Under the pieces are notes generated by a model. That model had not been told where the DNA came from. It did not search any database and was given only the letters and a program-made list of their open reading frames with translations. A stretch of DNA of 64,000 bases from Mycoplasmopsis maculosa (GTDB lineage Bacteria; Bacillota_I; Bacilli_A; Mycoplasmatales; Metamycoplasmataceae), in contig NZ_LR215037.1 in the NCBI RefSeq assembly GCF_900660665.1, positions 806,001 through 870,000 of the forward strand. The letters are read 5' to 3'. Below, in pieces: positions 1-10,682 of this stretch. Within the stretch, counting starts at the first letter, position 1. Each line of letters begins with the position of its first letter. The translations under genes were made by a program, and so were the position numbers.

Positions 1-1
1 C

Positions 2-328
2 TCATCATTAAGTTATGGTGCTTCTGGTTCAGTTGTGTATAATGAATTTGGTCAAATTATAGGTATATATAATTCAGTTAGTGCTGACGTAAGTATTGAT
101 GACCTTTTAAGAGAAGGAAGGTTCGCTTCATTATTAGTTTCAAAAGATTATAAATTCGGTGAAAGAACAATGAAAGCATATAATTTAATCGACGGTACTA
201 ACAAAACATTATATCCTGCTCAAACAGCCTCATTTAGAGAAAATTTAGTAAAATTATATTCAAATGGTTTTAAAGATAATAGTTTTACAACAGCATTATT
301 TCCTAACGGTTTCAAACCAACAAATTAA
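2..328 (+). CDS. DUF31 / MIP-type serine peptidase, C-terminal end only
   Basis: This is the last 108 codons of a gene that begins before the window; the frame is open from base 2. The first residues read SSLSYGASGSVVYN. GASGS after a Tyr-Gly is the serine nucleophile motif of chymotrypsin-like peptidases, including the mycoplasma DUF31 family that contains the immunoglobulin-cleaving protease MIP. The text after it (GQIIGIYNS) fits the strand that normally follows that motif. MIP proteins are surface-exposed and cut IgG held by the partner protein MIB; whether this copy does so cannot be told from the tail. It ends just before a terminator shared with the convergent lipoprotein gene. Confidence 0.75.
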   Translation, partial: SSLSYGASGSVVYNEFGQIIGIYNSVSADVSIDDLLREGRFASLLVSKDYKFGERTMKAYNLIDGTNKTLYPAQTASFRENLVKLYSNGFKDNSFTTALFPNGFKPTN

Positions 329-332
329 TTTT

Positions 333-406
333 TAAAAAATACATTTTTTTAAAAAATAAGAACTATGAAAATGTTCTTATTAAATATAAAAAAATGTATT
401 TTTTTG
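333..406. terminator. Bidirectional terminator
   Basis: An outer stem AAAAAATACATTTTTTT (334-350) pairs with its complement at 388-404, and an inner stem AATAAGAAC pairs with GTTCTTATT. It separates the convergent peptidase and lipoprotein genes. The lipoprotein stop codon (380-382) lies inside the hairpin. Confidence 0.75.
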
Positions 407-1186
407 TTCTTGATTTATTAATGAGTTCCCATAAATATCTACTATTTGCACATTAAATTTATAGTAATTTTCTTCTTTTGAAAAATTAACGATTTTTAAT
501 TTGTTAAATTTTAAATTTTCATTATTTACAAAAGAAAAATATTGTAAAAGAGAATTTAAATTATTTTCTAATATTTTTAATATTTCTTCACTACTTTTAT
601 TATCTATTTTACTTTTAATACTATAAATAAGGTATTGCATATTAGGGATAATATCTTTTTCTTCTTGATATGCCTTGAAAAAATTTAATATTTCTTCATT
701 ATATGAAGAATAATTCATTTTGTTTAAATTTGTATGTTCAAACAAAATATCAATATTTGTTAAATCATTATTGTTAGATCTTTTTATAACATATTTGTTT
801 TCTTCTTTTACTATAAAATAAGGATTTAAGATATTTTTAATATCAAAATTAGGAACTCTTTTTAGATAATAATTTATATTATATCAATTACCATCTATGT
901 TCATTCTTATGTCAGAATTTATATCATTTATTCTATAACTCCTGACACCATTAATTTTTATAGAAACTAAATTATTGTTTAAGTCGTAATTTAGCTTATT
1001 AATTGTGTATTTATTTAATGATTCTAAATTATCAATGTTTTCAAAAAAATCATCAACATTTATAGTTTCAAAATTAGCAAATGGAAAAGACTCTTCTTCA
1101 TTATTAATTGAACATGATGTCAATAAAATTGGAGAAAAAGAAATTGCTGGAATCAATAAATTTAATTTCAATAATTTGTTTTTCAT
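380..1186 (-). CDS. Hypothetical lipoprotein (268 aa)
   Basis: An N-terminal signal peptide (MKNKLLKLNLL...) ends in the lipobox LLTSC at residues 21-25, so the protein should be lipid-anchored on the outer face of the membrane. The frame crosses one UGA, read as Trp, at 884-886, and runs unbroken to 380. After the lipobox comes an Asn/Glu/Ser-rich stretch and a soluble domain with no motif I recognise. It faces the DUF31 peptidase tail-to-tail. Mycoplasma peptidase genes often sit next to lipoprotein genes, but nothing here shows a shared function. Confidence 0.85.
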
Positions 1187-1210
1187 TTACTTAACCTTTT
1201 CTAAAAAATA

Positions 1211-2143
1211 TTATTTTTTGAATTTTAATTGTTGATATGCACAAGCAGCTATCATTGCTCCATTATCGGTTGCATATTTTAAATTAGGTACTATAGCATT
1301 TTTATTTAAATTTAGAAATTTTTTTCTTAATTCGCTATTAGCTGAAACACCTCCAGCTAAAATCAATGAATTTACTTTATAGATTTCTAAAGCTTTTTTT
1401 GTTTTATTTATTAAATAGTTTATAGCGCATTCTTGAAAACTTGCAGCTATTTGATTTTTATCGAATAGTTCATTTTTTTGCTCTTTGTTATGAAAATAAT
1501 TTATAACTTGTGATTTTAACCCACTAAAACTAAAATCTAATTCTCCATCAGTGTGTGGTTCAGTAAATTTTATGTATTCTCCACTGTAATTTTTATAAAT
1601 ATTATCAATAATTGGACCACCAGGGAATCCTAAATTTAATCTTGAACTAACTTTATCAAAAGCTTCACCAACTGCATCATCTAGTGTTTGGCCTATTACT
1701 TTTATGTCAAATGGATTATTAATTATCATTAACTGTGTGTGACCACCACTAACTAATAAACAAAGAGAAGGATATTTAATTTCATTGTCTAATGATGCTG
1801 AATAAAAATGACCTTCCAAATGATTTATTGGGATAATAGGTTTGTTAATGCCTAAAGCAAAAGCTTTTGCAAATAAAAATCCTATTTGCAATGTACCTAC
1901 TAAACCAGGTTCTTTAGTGTATGAAACATAATCTATATCATTGATATTAATTTCTTTTTGCAAAATTTTTAGAAGGGTGTTAATATTTTTAGCATGTTCT
2001 CTAGAACTAATTTCAGGTATCGTTCCGCCAAATTCTTTAAAAATATCAATTTGACTTATTGTTTTTAAAAATATTACTTTTCCATCCTCTAAAACTGCAA
2101 TGGAAGTATCATCATGGCTAGTTTCTATTCCCAAAATTTTCAT
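1211..2143 (-). CDS. tsaD: tRNA N6-adenosine threonylcarbamoyltransferase TsaD
   Basis: TsaD transfers threonylcarbamoyl onto A37 of tRNAs that read ANN codons, with TsaB and TsaE. The 310-residue protein starts MKILGIETSHDDTS, the ASKHA-fold phosphate motif. It carries the metal-binding histidines of NHLEGH (about residues 106-111) and the C-terminal GGVSANSELR nucleotide-binding motif. Length is normal for bacteria. The AGGAGG ribosome site lies inside the end of tsaB, and the two frames overlap by 26 bases, so translation is probably coupled. Confidence 0.97.
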   Translation of the reverse strand: MKILGIETSHDDTSIAVLEDGKVIFLKTISQIDIFKEFGGTIPEISSREHAKNINTLLKILQKEININDIDYVSYTKEPGLVGTLQIGFLFAKAFALGINKPIIPINHLEGHFYSASLDNEIKYPSLCLLVSGGHTQLMIINNPFDIKVIGQTLDDAVGEAFDKVSSRLNLGFPGGPIIDNIYKNYSGEYIKFTEPHTDGELDFSFSGLKSQVINYFHNKEQKNELFDKNQIAASFQECAINYLINKTKKALEIYKVNSLILAGGVSANSELRKKFLNLNKNAIVPNLKYATDNGAMIAACAYQQLKFKK

Positions 2144-2699
2144 TGTTTTTGCCTCCTATTTGAGGTAATTTTATATATAAAGGTTCGATTTCATCAATAT
2201 TTAAATGTTCATCAAAAAAAGACTCAAACTTACTAAAATTCTCTAAAAATAAGTCGTAATTAATTTCATCATATTTTTCTAATGTACCTGTTTTAATTTT
2301 AATCTGGGAGACATGGAAATAGTTATCCTCTTTAGTATAACTATAATATTTTTCTCCTCTAGCATTTATATTAAATATAATTTGATCTGGATTTATTAAA
2401 GAAAGAATTTTCATTGTGCTTATTGTTTTTATATTTATTTTTTTAATTTGCGCTATAGTTCTTAGATAAACTAAACTTATTCTCACACCAGTAAAAAAAC
2501 CTGGACCAATATTTGTGTAAAATATTTTAAAATCATTTAGTTTTAATTTTGTTTCAACAAGCATTTTTTCTATTTCTTGAGGAATTAATTCAACTTTTTT
2601 AGGATATTTCTTTAATAAACTTTTATATACTAAATTATTTTCATCATTGAAGATAGCCAATACAAAATCTTCATTTGTTGTATCTAAAAAAAGTTTCAT
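2118..2699 (-). CDS. tsaB: tRNA threonylcarbamoyladenosine biosynthesis protein TsaB
   Basis: TsaB is the non-catalytic ASKHA partner that holds TsaD in the t6A complex. The protein (193 aa) starts MKLFLDTTNEDF and contains IGPGFFTGVR, the family GPGSFTGLR motif, near residues 64-73. It is shorter than the approximately 230 aa seen in many bacteria, which is common in mycoplasmas. Its ATG overlaps the tsaE stop as TAATG, and its end overlaps tsaD, so the three genes form one operon. Confidence 0.93.
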   Translation of the reverse strand: MKLFLDTTNEDFVLAIFNDENNLVYKSLLKKYPKKVELIPQEIEKMLVETKLKLNDFKIFYTNIGPGFFTGVRISLVYLRTIAQIKKINIKTISTMKILSLINPDQIIFNINARGEKYYSYTKEDNYFHVSQIKIKTGTLEKYDEINYDLFLENFSKFESFFDEHLNIDEIEPLYIKLPQIGGKNNENFGNRN

Positions 2700-3103
2700 T
2701 ATTTAACCACCTTTACTTTAAAAATGTGATTTTCGTAAATATCTATTAATGCTTCTATATAAACATAATTATTATAGAAGATATCTACATTGTTTGATCA
2801 TTCTATAGCTAAAATATCATTATCTTCTTTATAGTCTTCAAATTCTTCTATAGAACCACTTAAATTATAAGCATCCATATGAATAAGACCATTATATTGT
2901 TTCATGTATCCGAATGTAGGAGATGTTATTGTTTCTTTTATACCTAGTTTAAATGCTATTTTTTTTATTAATGCAGTCTTGCCAGCTCCTAATTCACCAT
3001 TAAGGAGAATAACTTTTGATTTTGTTAAATTTTCTAAAACATAATCAGCCACAATATTTAATTCTTCTAAAGAAGAAGTTTTAAATTCTTTGTTTAAAAT
3101 CAT
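2699..3103 (-). CDS. tsaE: tRNA threonylcarbamoyladenosine biosynthesis ATPase TsaE
   Basis: TsaE is the small ATPase that recycles the TsaBD complex. The 134-residue protein has the P-loop GELGAGKT (about residues 35-42) followed by the family signature SPTFGYMKQY. One UGA (2798-2800) encodes a Trp near the end; without it the protein would lose 32 residues. The chosen ATG at 3103 is preceded by AAGGAGGA. A longer upstream start in the same frame has no ribosome site. First gene of tsaE-tsaB-tsaD. Confidence 0.93.
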
Positions 3104-3200
3104 AAAATCCTCCTTTTTTATAAAAATATTTATTAATAAATATTTTATCATTTTTTTAGCTAGTTTTATTTATATTAAAACTTAACGAACTAAAAATTAC

Positions 3201-3226
3201 AAAAAAACAGAGCAAAATGCTCTGTA
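3201..3226 (-). terminator. tuf terminator
   Basis: On the minus strand ACAGAGC, a short loop and GCTCTGT are followed by seven U. It lies 33 bases after the tuf stop. Confidence 0.85.
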
Positions 3227-3258
3227 TTATTATTTTAATTATAAATAAAAAAGGTTTA

Positions 3259-4449
3259 TTATTTAATAATTTTTGTTACGTTACCGTAACCAACTGTTCT
3301 ACCACCTTCACGGATTGAGAACTTAGTTCCTTCTTCAACAGCGATAGGAGCGATTAATTTAACTGTTAAGTTAACATTTTCACCTGGTGTAACCATTTCA
3401 CGACCAGCTTCAAATTCTAATCCACCTGTAACGTCTGTTGTACGGAAGTAGAATTGTGGTTTATAGTTTTTAAAGAATGGTGTGTGACGTCCACCTTCTT
3501 CTTTTGATAAAACATAAATTGCAGCTTCAAATTCTGTATGAGGAATAATAGAACCTGGTTTAGCTAAAACTTGTCCACGTTCAATAGCAGATCTTTCAAC
3601 ACCACGTAATAATAAACCTGCATTATCACCAGCTAGAACTTCTTTTAAGTTCTTTCTGAACATTTCCATACCTGTAACAACAGTTTTCTTTGTGTCTTTA
3701 AGACCAACAATTTCAACTTCTTCGTTTAATGTTAATCTACCACGTTCAACACGACCTGTAGCAACTGTACCACGACCTTGAATTGTGAAAACGTCTTCAA
3801 CAGCCATTAAGAAAGGTTTGTCAAATTCTTTAACAGGTGTTTCGATTCATGAGTCAACAGCACCCATTAATTCCATAATAGCACCTTCTCATTGTGCGTT
3901 ACCATCTAAAGCTTGTTTAGCTGAACCACGGATAACTGGTGTATTGTCACCATCAAAACCGTATTTGCTTAATAATTCACGGATTTCCATTTCAACAAGA
4001 TCTAACATTTCAGCATCTTCTGGTTTGATCATGTCACATTTGTTTAAGAAAACAACCATTTTTGGAACACCAACTTGTTTTGAAAGTAAGATGTGTTCTT
4101 TTGTTTGAGGCATAGCACCATCTGTTGCAGCAACAACTAAGATAGCACCATCCATTTGAGCAGCACCTGTAATCATGTTTTTGATGTAGTCAGCGTGACC
4201 AGGACAGTCAACGTGTGCATAGTGACGAGCTTCTGTTTGATATTCGATGTGTGATGTATTAATTGTTATACCACGTGCTTTTTCTTCAGGAGCGTTATCG
4301 ATTGATGCGTAATCTCTAGCTTCTGATAAACCTTTTTTTGCTAATACTGTAGCAATAGCAGCTGTTAATGTTGTTTTACCGTGGTCAACGTGACCAATTG
4401 TACCAATATTAACATGTTCTTTGCTACGGTCAAAATCTAATTTAGCCAT
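3259..4449 (-). CDS. tuf: Elongation factor Tu
   Basis: EF-Tu carries aminoacyl-tRNA to the ribosome as a GTP complex. The product is 396 aa. The G domain shows GHVDHGKT (P-loop), DCPGHADY (G3) and NKCD (G4); domains 2 and 3 follow and the protein ends [10 protein letters not shown]. One UGA codon near 3887 is read as Trp. The start [10 protein letters not shown] at 4449 has AAAGGAAA upstream; an in-frame extension to 4500 has no such site. The C/G-richer codon use compared with neighbours is usual for a highly expressed gene. Confidence 0.98.
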
Positions 4450-4500
4450 ATTAATTTCCTTTCGATTAATAAATTGTATTTTAGCGCTAAAACCAACCAA

Positions 4501-4561
4501 TGTGTAGCCTTACAACTACATCCTGTCCATCTACTATTTATTAATTAAATAGCGATTATAT
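4501..4561 (-). promoter_or_regulatory. tuf promoter and structured 5' leader
   Basis: Reading the minus strand, TATAAT sits at 4561-4556. The predicted start falls inside a perfect 7-bp inverted repeat CTATTTA-N5-TAAATAG (4534-4552). A second small hairpin, TGTAG-N8-CTACA in plus sense (4503-4520), follows in the leader, which is about 100 nt long. The -35 region is poor. The hairpins are seen; a regulatory role is inference. Confidence 0.5.
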
Positions 4562-4662
4562 TTTATCAAAAAAATATTAAAAAATAAATATATTACTTTT
4601 AGTAATTATTATTAAATATTAAAAACATTTCCTTAAATTACATAAAAATGCATTTTTAGCTT

Positions 4663-4690
4663 TTGAAATAATAAAAGTATATTTTATAAT
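4663..4690 (+). promoter_or_regulatory. eno promoter
   Basis: TTGAAA (4663-4668), a 16-base spacer and TATAAT (4685-4690) lie 40 bases before the eno ATG. This is one of the few promoters here with a recognisable -35 box. Confidence 0.75.
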
Positions 4691-4729
4691 TATGTTATTA
4701 ATAATTAAATTTTAAATATAGGAGAAAAA

Positions 4730-6097
<1,368 letters not shown>

Positions 6098-6100
6098 TAA

Positions 6101-6157
6101 AATTAATAAATAAAAAAAACAATAGTTTTAAAGCTCTTGTTTTTTTATTTATTAATT
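6101..6157. terminator. eno terminator, probably bidirectional
   Basis: AATTAATAAATAAAAAAAAC (6101-6120) pairs with GTTTTTTTATTTATTAATT (6139-6157). It ends eno and also covers the stop codon of the convergent small membrane protein. Confidence 0.75.
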
Positions 6158-6508
6158 AGCATTTTCTTTTTTTAGAAGAAGAGCACAACCAATTAATGAG
6201 AAAAGTGGACCGAAAAAGAATCCTACAATCATTAATATTCTTGCTGTTGTGTCATTTGCTTTAATTGTAATAATAATATTTACCACAAATGCTGCTATAG
6301 AAATAATACTAAACATTATTCAAAGAAAAACACCAACAGCACCAATACCAACTGCAGTAGCTACTGCTTCTTCTGAACTAAAGCCACTTCCATAAGCAAC
6401 TGATCCTGCAACTGCAGCAGCACTTAAAGAAATAAGAACGATAGGAATAATTCCAGAAAGAAGTGATAAAATATTGTTAATTAAACCTGATATTCATAAA
6501 CGTTTCAT
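6152..6508 (-). CDS. Small membrane protein (118 aa), MKRL family
   Basis: I do not recognise a named family. The protein starts MKRLWISGLINN and has three or four hydrophobic segments, one rich in Ala/Gly/Ser (VLISLSAAAVAGSVAYGSG). It ends in a short charged tail (LKKENAN). Two in-frame UGA codons are Trp, which is why the frame looks broken under the standard code. AAGGAG precedes the ATG. The N-terminal pattern and size resemble the two genes upstream (6641-7009 and 7022-7420), so the three may be diverged paralogues. Confidence 0.8.
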
Positions 6509-6625
6509 TTTTTCTCCTTTTTTAAAAAGTAATAAACTCAAAAATCAGTAAAAGTTATTTATATTTAAGAGTTACAATATCATTTTATTTTTTTTTTTTT
6601 TTGAAGAAAAATGTTAATTTTTTTT

Positions 6626-6652
6626 AAAAAAAAGAAGGTTTTACTCTTCTTT
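6626..6652 (-). terminator. Terminator after the two-gene membrane protein unit
   Basis: Minus-strand stem AAAGAAG, loop AGTAAAAC, stem CTTCTTT, then a U-run. The stop codon of the 122-residue gene is in the loop. Confidence 0.7.
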
Positions 6653-7009
6653 CTTAATTTTTTTTGATTCTAACTTAGAATAAGTATCATACATTAACAT
6701 TGACGCTATAATTGAAAATATGCTTCCGAATACAAATGATAATATAAATAATATTAAAGGTGTTTCATATTTTCTAGATTTAACCATTAATATTGTATTT
6801 AGGATAATAGTAGCAGTTTGTAATGGAAGAAGAATAACTAATATAAATGAAGAAGTTATTTCTTTGGAAAACGCTAAAAATATTCCTTTTAAATAATCAT
6901 CAGGATTAGATCCTAAATTTATTCATGGTAAAATAACAAATAAAAATATAAATAATATAATTGCAAAAATAATATTCACAATTAATGTTGCTAATGAAAG
7001 TTTTTTTAT
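6641..7009 (-). CDS. Small membrane protein (122 aa), probable AUA start
   Basis: The frame reads KKLSLATLIVNIIFAIILF... and ends SKKIKKEE, with three or four membrane segments. It matches its upstream neighbour from the first residues (KKLSLAT against MKRLSLAT) through a shared middle (ILNTILMVKSRKYET against ILNFILMVKTRENET). No ATG, GTG or TTG lies at the matching position; the codon there is AUA (7007-7009), preceded by AUC and by AAGGG seven bases upstream. The upstream in-frame stop is UAG at 7022-7024, so initiation at AUA or AUC is the best reading. Function unknown. Confidence 0.65.
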
Positions 7010-7021
7010 GATAAAACCCTT

Positions 7022-7420
7022 CTATTGCTGAATAGCATTTTTCGCAAGCTCTTCTTTTTTAAAATTATTATATAAAATTGCAGAAGCAACTATAGCTAAT
7101 ATTGTACTTATTAAAATTGATAATATAAATAATATTAATGTTGTTTCGTTTTCTCTTGTTTTTACCATTAAAATAAAATTAAGAATTAACACAGCTAATT
7201 TTAATGGAACAAATACAAATCAAAATAAAAAAATTGATGAATTACTAAATAAAACAAGTCTATATATATTTTCTATTTCTTTTTCAGTATTATTTCCACC
7301 ATAAAAATTAGAAGGTAATGATGAAATAAGTAATGCTGGAAAAATAATTACAAAATACATTAAAACAAATGAAATGAATATTATATTTAAAATCATTGTT
7401 GCAAGTGATAAACGTTTCAT
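7022..7420 (-). CDS. Small membrane protein (132 aa)
   Basis: The protein starts MKRLSLATMILNIIF, has four hydrophobic stretches and ends ELAKNAIQQ. One UGA (7220-7222) is Trp. AAGGAGG precedes the ATG. It is the first gene of a two-gene unit with its paralogue at 6641-7009; its stop codon abuts the ribosome site of that gene. No known domain is recognised. Confidence 0.8.
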
Positions 7421-7465
7421 AATCCTCCTTTTAAAAATACATATTAATTATATTTTTATTTTTAC

Positions 7466-7501
7466 AAAAAATAAAAAAAACTATGTAAAAAATACATAGT
7501 T
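7466..7501 (-). terminator. Terminator of the DUF2188 gene
   Basis: Minus-strand AACTATGTA, loop, TACATAGTT, then a run of eight U. The stop codon lies seven bases before it. Confidence 0.8.
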
Positions 7502-7507
7502 ATAAAA

Positions 7508-7741
7508 TTACTTTTTAGACTTATTATTAATGCTTGCTCTAACTTGACCAGTTGTTCTATGAATTAAAACAGAACCTTCGTGTTTTTTACTTAATTCATT
7601 AGCAAAGTCAATAGCTTCTTTTTGTGTTTTAAAAAGTTTTGTAGCTTTTGCATTTCCAGCACCTTTAACTTGTCATAAGTCATCTTTTGGTGTTACATGT
7701 CAAACTGTAGTTTGTTTTTCTTTTTTATCTAAAGCACCCAT
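7508..7741 (-). CDS. DUF2188 domain protein (77 aa)
   Basis: The small basic protein reads VWHVTPKDDLWQVKGAGNAKATKLFKTQKEAI and later GSVLIHRTTGQV. That is the pattern of DUF2188: a short strand-rich fold beginning with H-V-x-P and ending with a conserved I-H-x-x-x-G. Two UGA codons are Trp. AAGGAG precedes the ATG. The role of the family is not known. It has its own terminator and sits alone between the membrane proteins and secA. Confidence 0.75.
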
Positions 7742-7802
7742 TTTATACTCCTTTTTGAAATTTATTTAATTATATTTTATTTTAAAATTAACAAATAAAA
7801 AA

Positions 7803-7820
7803 AGTTCGGAATTCCGAACT
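7803..7820 (-). terminator. secA terminator
   Basis: A perfect palindrome AGTTCGGAATTCCGAACT is followed on the minus strand by seven U. It is 55 bases past the secA stop. Confidence 0.8.
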
Positions 7821-7874
7821 GTTTCGCCATTAAAGTTATACCTCAATGTCGGCTCAATAAAATAATAACATAAA

Positions 7875-10505
7875 TTATTCATTTTTTTCAAGCTCTTCTA
7901 ATAATTTTTTTTGATCTTCTATTATTACATCTTCAACTAAAATTTTTGAATTTAAAGCTTCTTCTCTAATTTTTGCTTCTTCAAGCTCTCTTTGTTTTCT
8001 TTCTTCTTCAAGTTTTTTAGAATTTTCTTCAATTTTATTTTTTATACCAAAATAAATTTCTAGTAATTTATCCTCTTTTTCTCTTTGAGTTAAGCTATCA
8101 TTCATTAATAAAGTAGAATTAATTTGCTGTCAAACAGGATCCATTGCTATTTCTTTTGTAATTCTTGTAGGGAATCCTTCTCTATCATCAAAAATAGTTT
8201 TCATAGTATCTAAGGCGATATTATCTAACATTTCTTGAAATTTTTTACTTCCATCTTCTGTATAAACTTGATAAGGATTTTTTTGTGAATATTGTACTAA
8301 ATTAGTGTGAGATCTAAGTTTATCCATTGTATCAATGTGGTTTTGTCAATATCTATCAATTATTTTTAATACAATGCTTTTTTCATAATTGCTTGTAAAT
8401 TTTTGATCTGTTTTACTTATAACATTTTCTCTTCAAATTAAATAAGTATCTAATAAAAATTTTTCTAAAAATTCTGAAATTTCGCTATCACTATATTTTT
8501 TTACATCCTCAATACTTAAATTATTATCAGTACCATGCCCAAGTATATTATTGTTTATATAATCTACAAATTTTTTGTAATTAAAATGATGTTTAACTTC
8601 TCTAAATTCATTAAGAGAAGAAATATTTTTTGCAGAACTTATAATCATTCTTTTTATTATGTAATTAATATCGTCATTAACTAAAATTAAATCTCTTTGT
8701 GCATAAAAAAGATCTCTTTGTTGACGGATAACATCATCGTAATGTAAAACACTTTTACGACTATCATAATTAAAACCTTCAATTTTTTTCTGTGCATGAT
8801 TAAATCCAAATTGTAAGTTTTTATTTGTTACCTCTGAATCACCTTCATTCTTAAAACTTTCTTTAAATTCTTCATAATTTGAAAATCTTCTCATTAATTG
8901 ATCATCAATTGATACATAAAATTTAGAAGTGCCAGGATCGCCTTGACGTCCTGAACGACCTCTTAATTGATTATCTATTCTTCTTGATTCTGCTTTATCT
9001 GTTCCTAAAACATATAAGCCACCTAATTCAAGTGCTTCTTTTGAAGGTTTAATATCTGTTCCACGACCTGCCATATTTGTAGCTATCGTAACAGCTTTAA
9101 TTTGACCTGCTTTAGAAATAATTTCAGCTTCAGAAGCATTTTGTTTTGCGTTTAAAACAGTATGCGGTATTTCTGATTTAATAAGTAGTTTTGAAACAAT
9201 TTCTGAATCTTCAATTTGTGCTGTTCCTACTAAAACTGGTTGTCCTTTTTTATACAACTCTTTAACTTTTTCGACAACTGCTTTTCATTTAGCTTCACTT
9301 GAGGCAAATATAGCATCTGGTAAATCTTGTCTTAAAATAGGTTTATTTGTAGGAACAACATTCACCCTCATGTTATAAATATCTATAAATTCTTGTTCTT
9401 CGGTTTTTGCGGTACCAGTCATACCACATAACTTATCAAACATACGGAAAAAGTTTTGATAAGTTATAGTTGCTAGTGTTTTTGTTTCAGGTTCAATTTC
9501 AACAAACTCTTTAGCTTGCAAAGCTTGTTGTAATCCTTCAGAATAAGAACGACCTTCCATTATACGCCCGGTGAAAGCATCTACTAATTCAATTTTGCCG
9601 TTTCTTACAATATATTCAACGTTATTTTTCATAACCATATTTGCTCTTAAAGCATTTTGAATTCTATGAACAAGTTCACTATTTTCAATATCATATAAGC
9701 TTCTAATATTAAAAAATGCATTTGCTTTCTGCACACCATTATAAGTTAAAGAAATAGCTTTTGATTCCTCATCTATTTCATAATCTTCTTCTTTTAAGGT
9801 ATTAACAAATTGATTTGCTGCAATATAAGTGTTAGCATCTTCTCCTTGACCACCTGAAATAATTAAGGGTGTTTTAGCTTCATCAATTAAAATAGAATCA
9901 GCTTCATCAATTAAGCAAAAATTTAATCCTCTTTGTACTTTATCTTCTAGTGAAGGAGACATATTATCTCTTAAATAATCAAAACCAAGTTCAGAATGGA
10001 CTGAATAAGTAATATCAGCTGCATAAGCTTCTCTTTTTAAAATTGTACTTAAATTAGCTTTATTGATACCAACTGATAAACCTAAAAAGTTAAAAACTTG
10101 ACCCATTTCTTCAGCATCACGCTCTGAAAGGTATTCATTAACTGTTGATACAATAGCACCTTTTCCACTTAAAGCGTTTAAATAAACAGGTGCTATTGAT
10201 GTAATAGTTTTACCTTCTCCAGTTTTCATTTCAGCTATACTACTTTGATCTAAAAGTAACCCACCTATCATTTGAACATCATAAGGTCTTTTTCCTAAAA
10301 CTCTTTTTGTAGCTTCACGACATACAGCAAAAGCTTCAGCTCTAATACTTTCTAATTTTTCTCCATTTTTAATTCTGGCTCTAAATTGGTTTGTCTTATT
10401 CTTTAATTCATCATTTGTTAATTTAGAAATTAAACTTTCAAATTTATTAATTTTTTTAATTTCTTTTTCTGCTATTTTCATTTCTGTAGATTTAAATAAG
10501 TTCAT
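7875..10505 (-). CDS. secA: Preprotein translocase ATPase SecA
   Basis: SecA drives secretory proteins through SecYEG using ATP. The 876-residue frame is rejoined from four UGA-separated pieces. It has the Walker A motif MKTGEGKT near residue 93-100, the DEAD-like LIDEADSILIDEA, TNMAGRGTD and GRSGRQGDPG of the second motor domain, and the helical scaffold RYWQNHID. The C-terminus is a charged coiled-coil tail ending EELEKNE. The zinc-binding Cys tail found in many bacteria is absent, as is usual in mycoplasmas. Its upstream region now borders the left end of the ICE, whose outward promoter could read into it. Confidence 0.97.
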
Positions 10506-10616
10506 AATTAATATTTTATAATAAATATTAATTTATTTTTTTATATAGCTAAATTAAATTTTTTCTATAAAAAATAACTTTTTACCAAAAAATCTTTTTT
10601 ATAGTATTTTAAATAA

Positions 10617-10624
10617 AAAAAATA
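10617..10624. repeat. ICE target-site duplication, left copy
   Basis: AAAAAATA directly abuts the first G of the left ICE end and is identical to the 8 bases after the right end (32875-32882). Confidence 0.75.
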
Positions 10625-10647
10625 GGGGGATAGAAATTTAAGTAGGT
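10625..10647 (+). repeat. ICE left terminal inverted repeat
   Basis: The end reads GGGGGA-TA-GAAA-TTT-AAGTAGGT. Eighteen of 23 bases match the right end read inward. Both repeats run into a small hairpin built on GTAG/GTAGGT. Confidence 0.75.
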
Positions 10648-10665
10648 TAATCTACATTTTTCTTT

Positions 10666-10671
10666 ATTATA
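10666..10671 (-). promoter_or_regulatory. Outward-facing extended -10 promoter at ICE left end
   Basis: TGC-TATAAT on the minus strand, 41 bases inside the element and pointing out of it. In the integrated state it reads across the end toward secA (start 10505). If the ends are joined in a circle, the same strand continues at 32874 toward the first transfer gene (start 32766), which has no clear promoter of its own. The box is seen; the two roles are inference. Confidence 0.6.
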
Positions 10672-10682
10672 GCATATTCTAT

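Noticed and set aside
3785-4108. Plus-strand frame of 107 codons opposite tuf
   Set aside because: Shadow of the highly biased tuf codons on the other strand; no ribosome site and no recognisable product.
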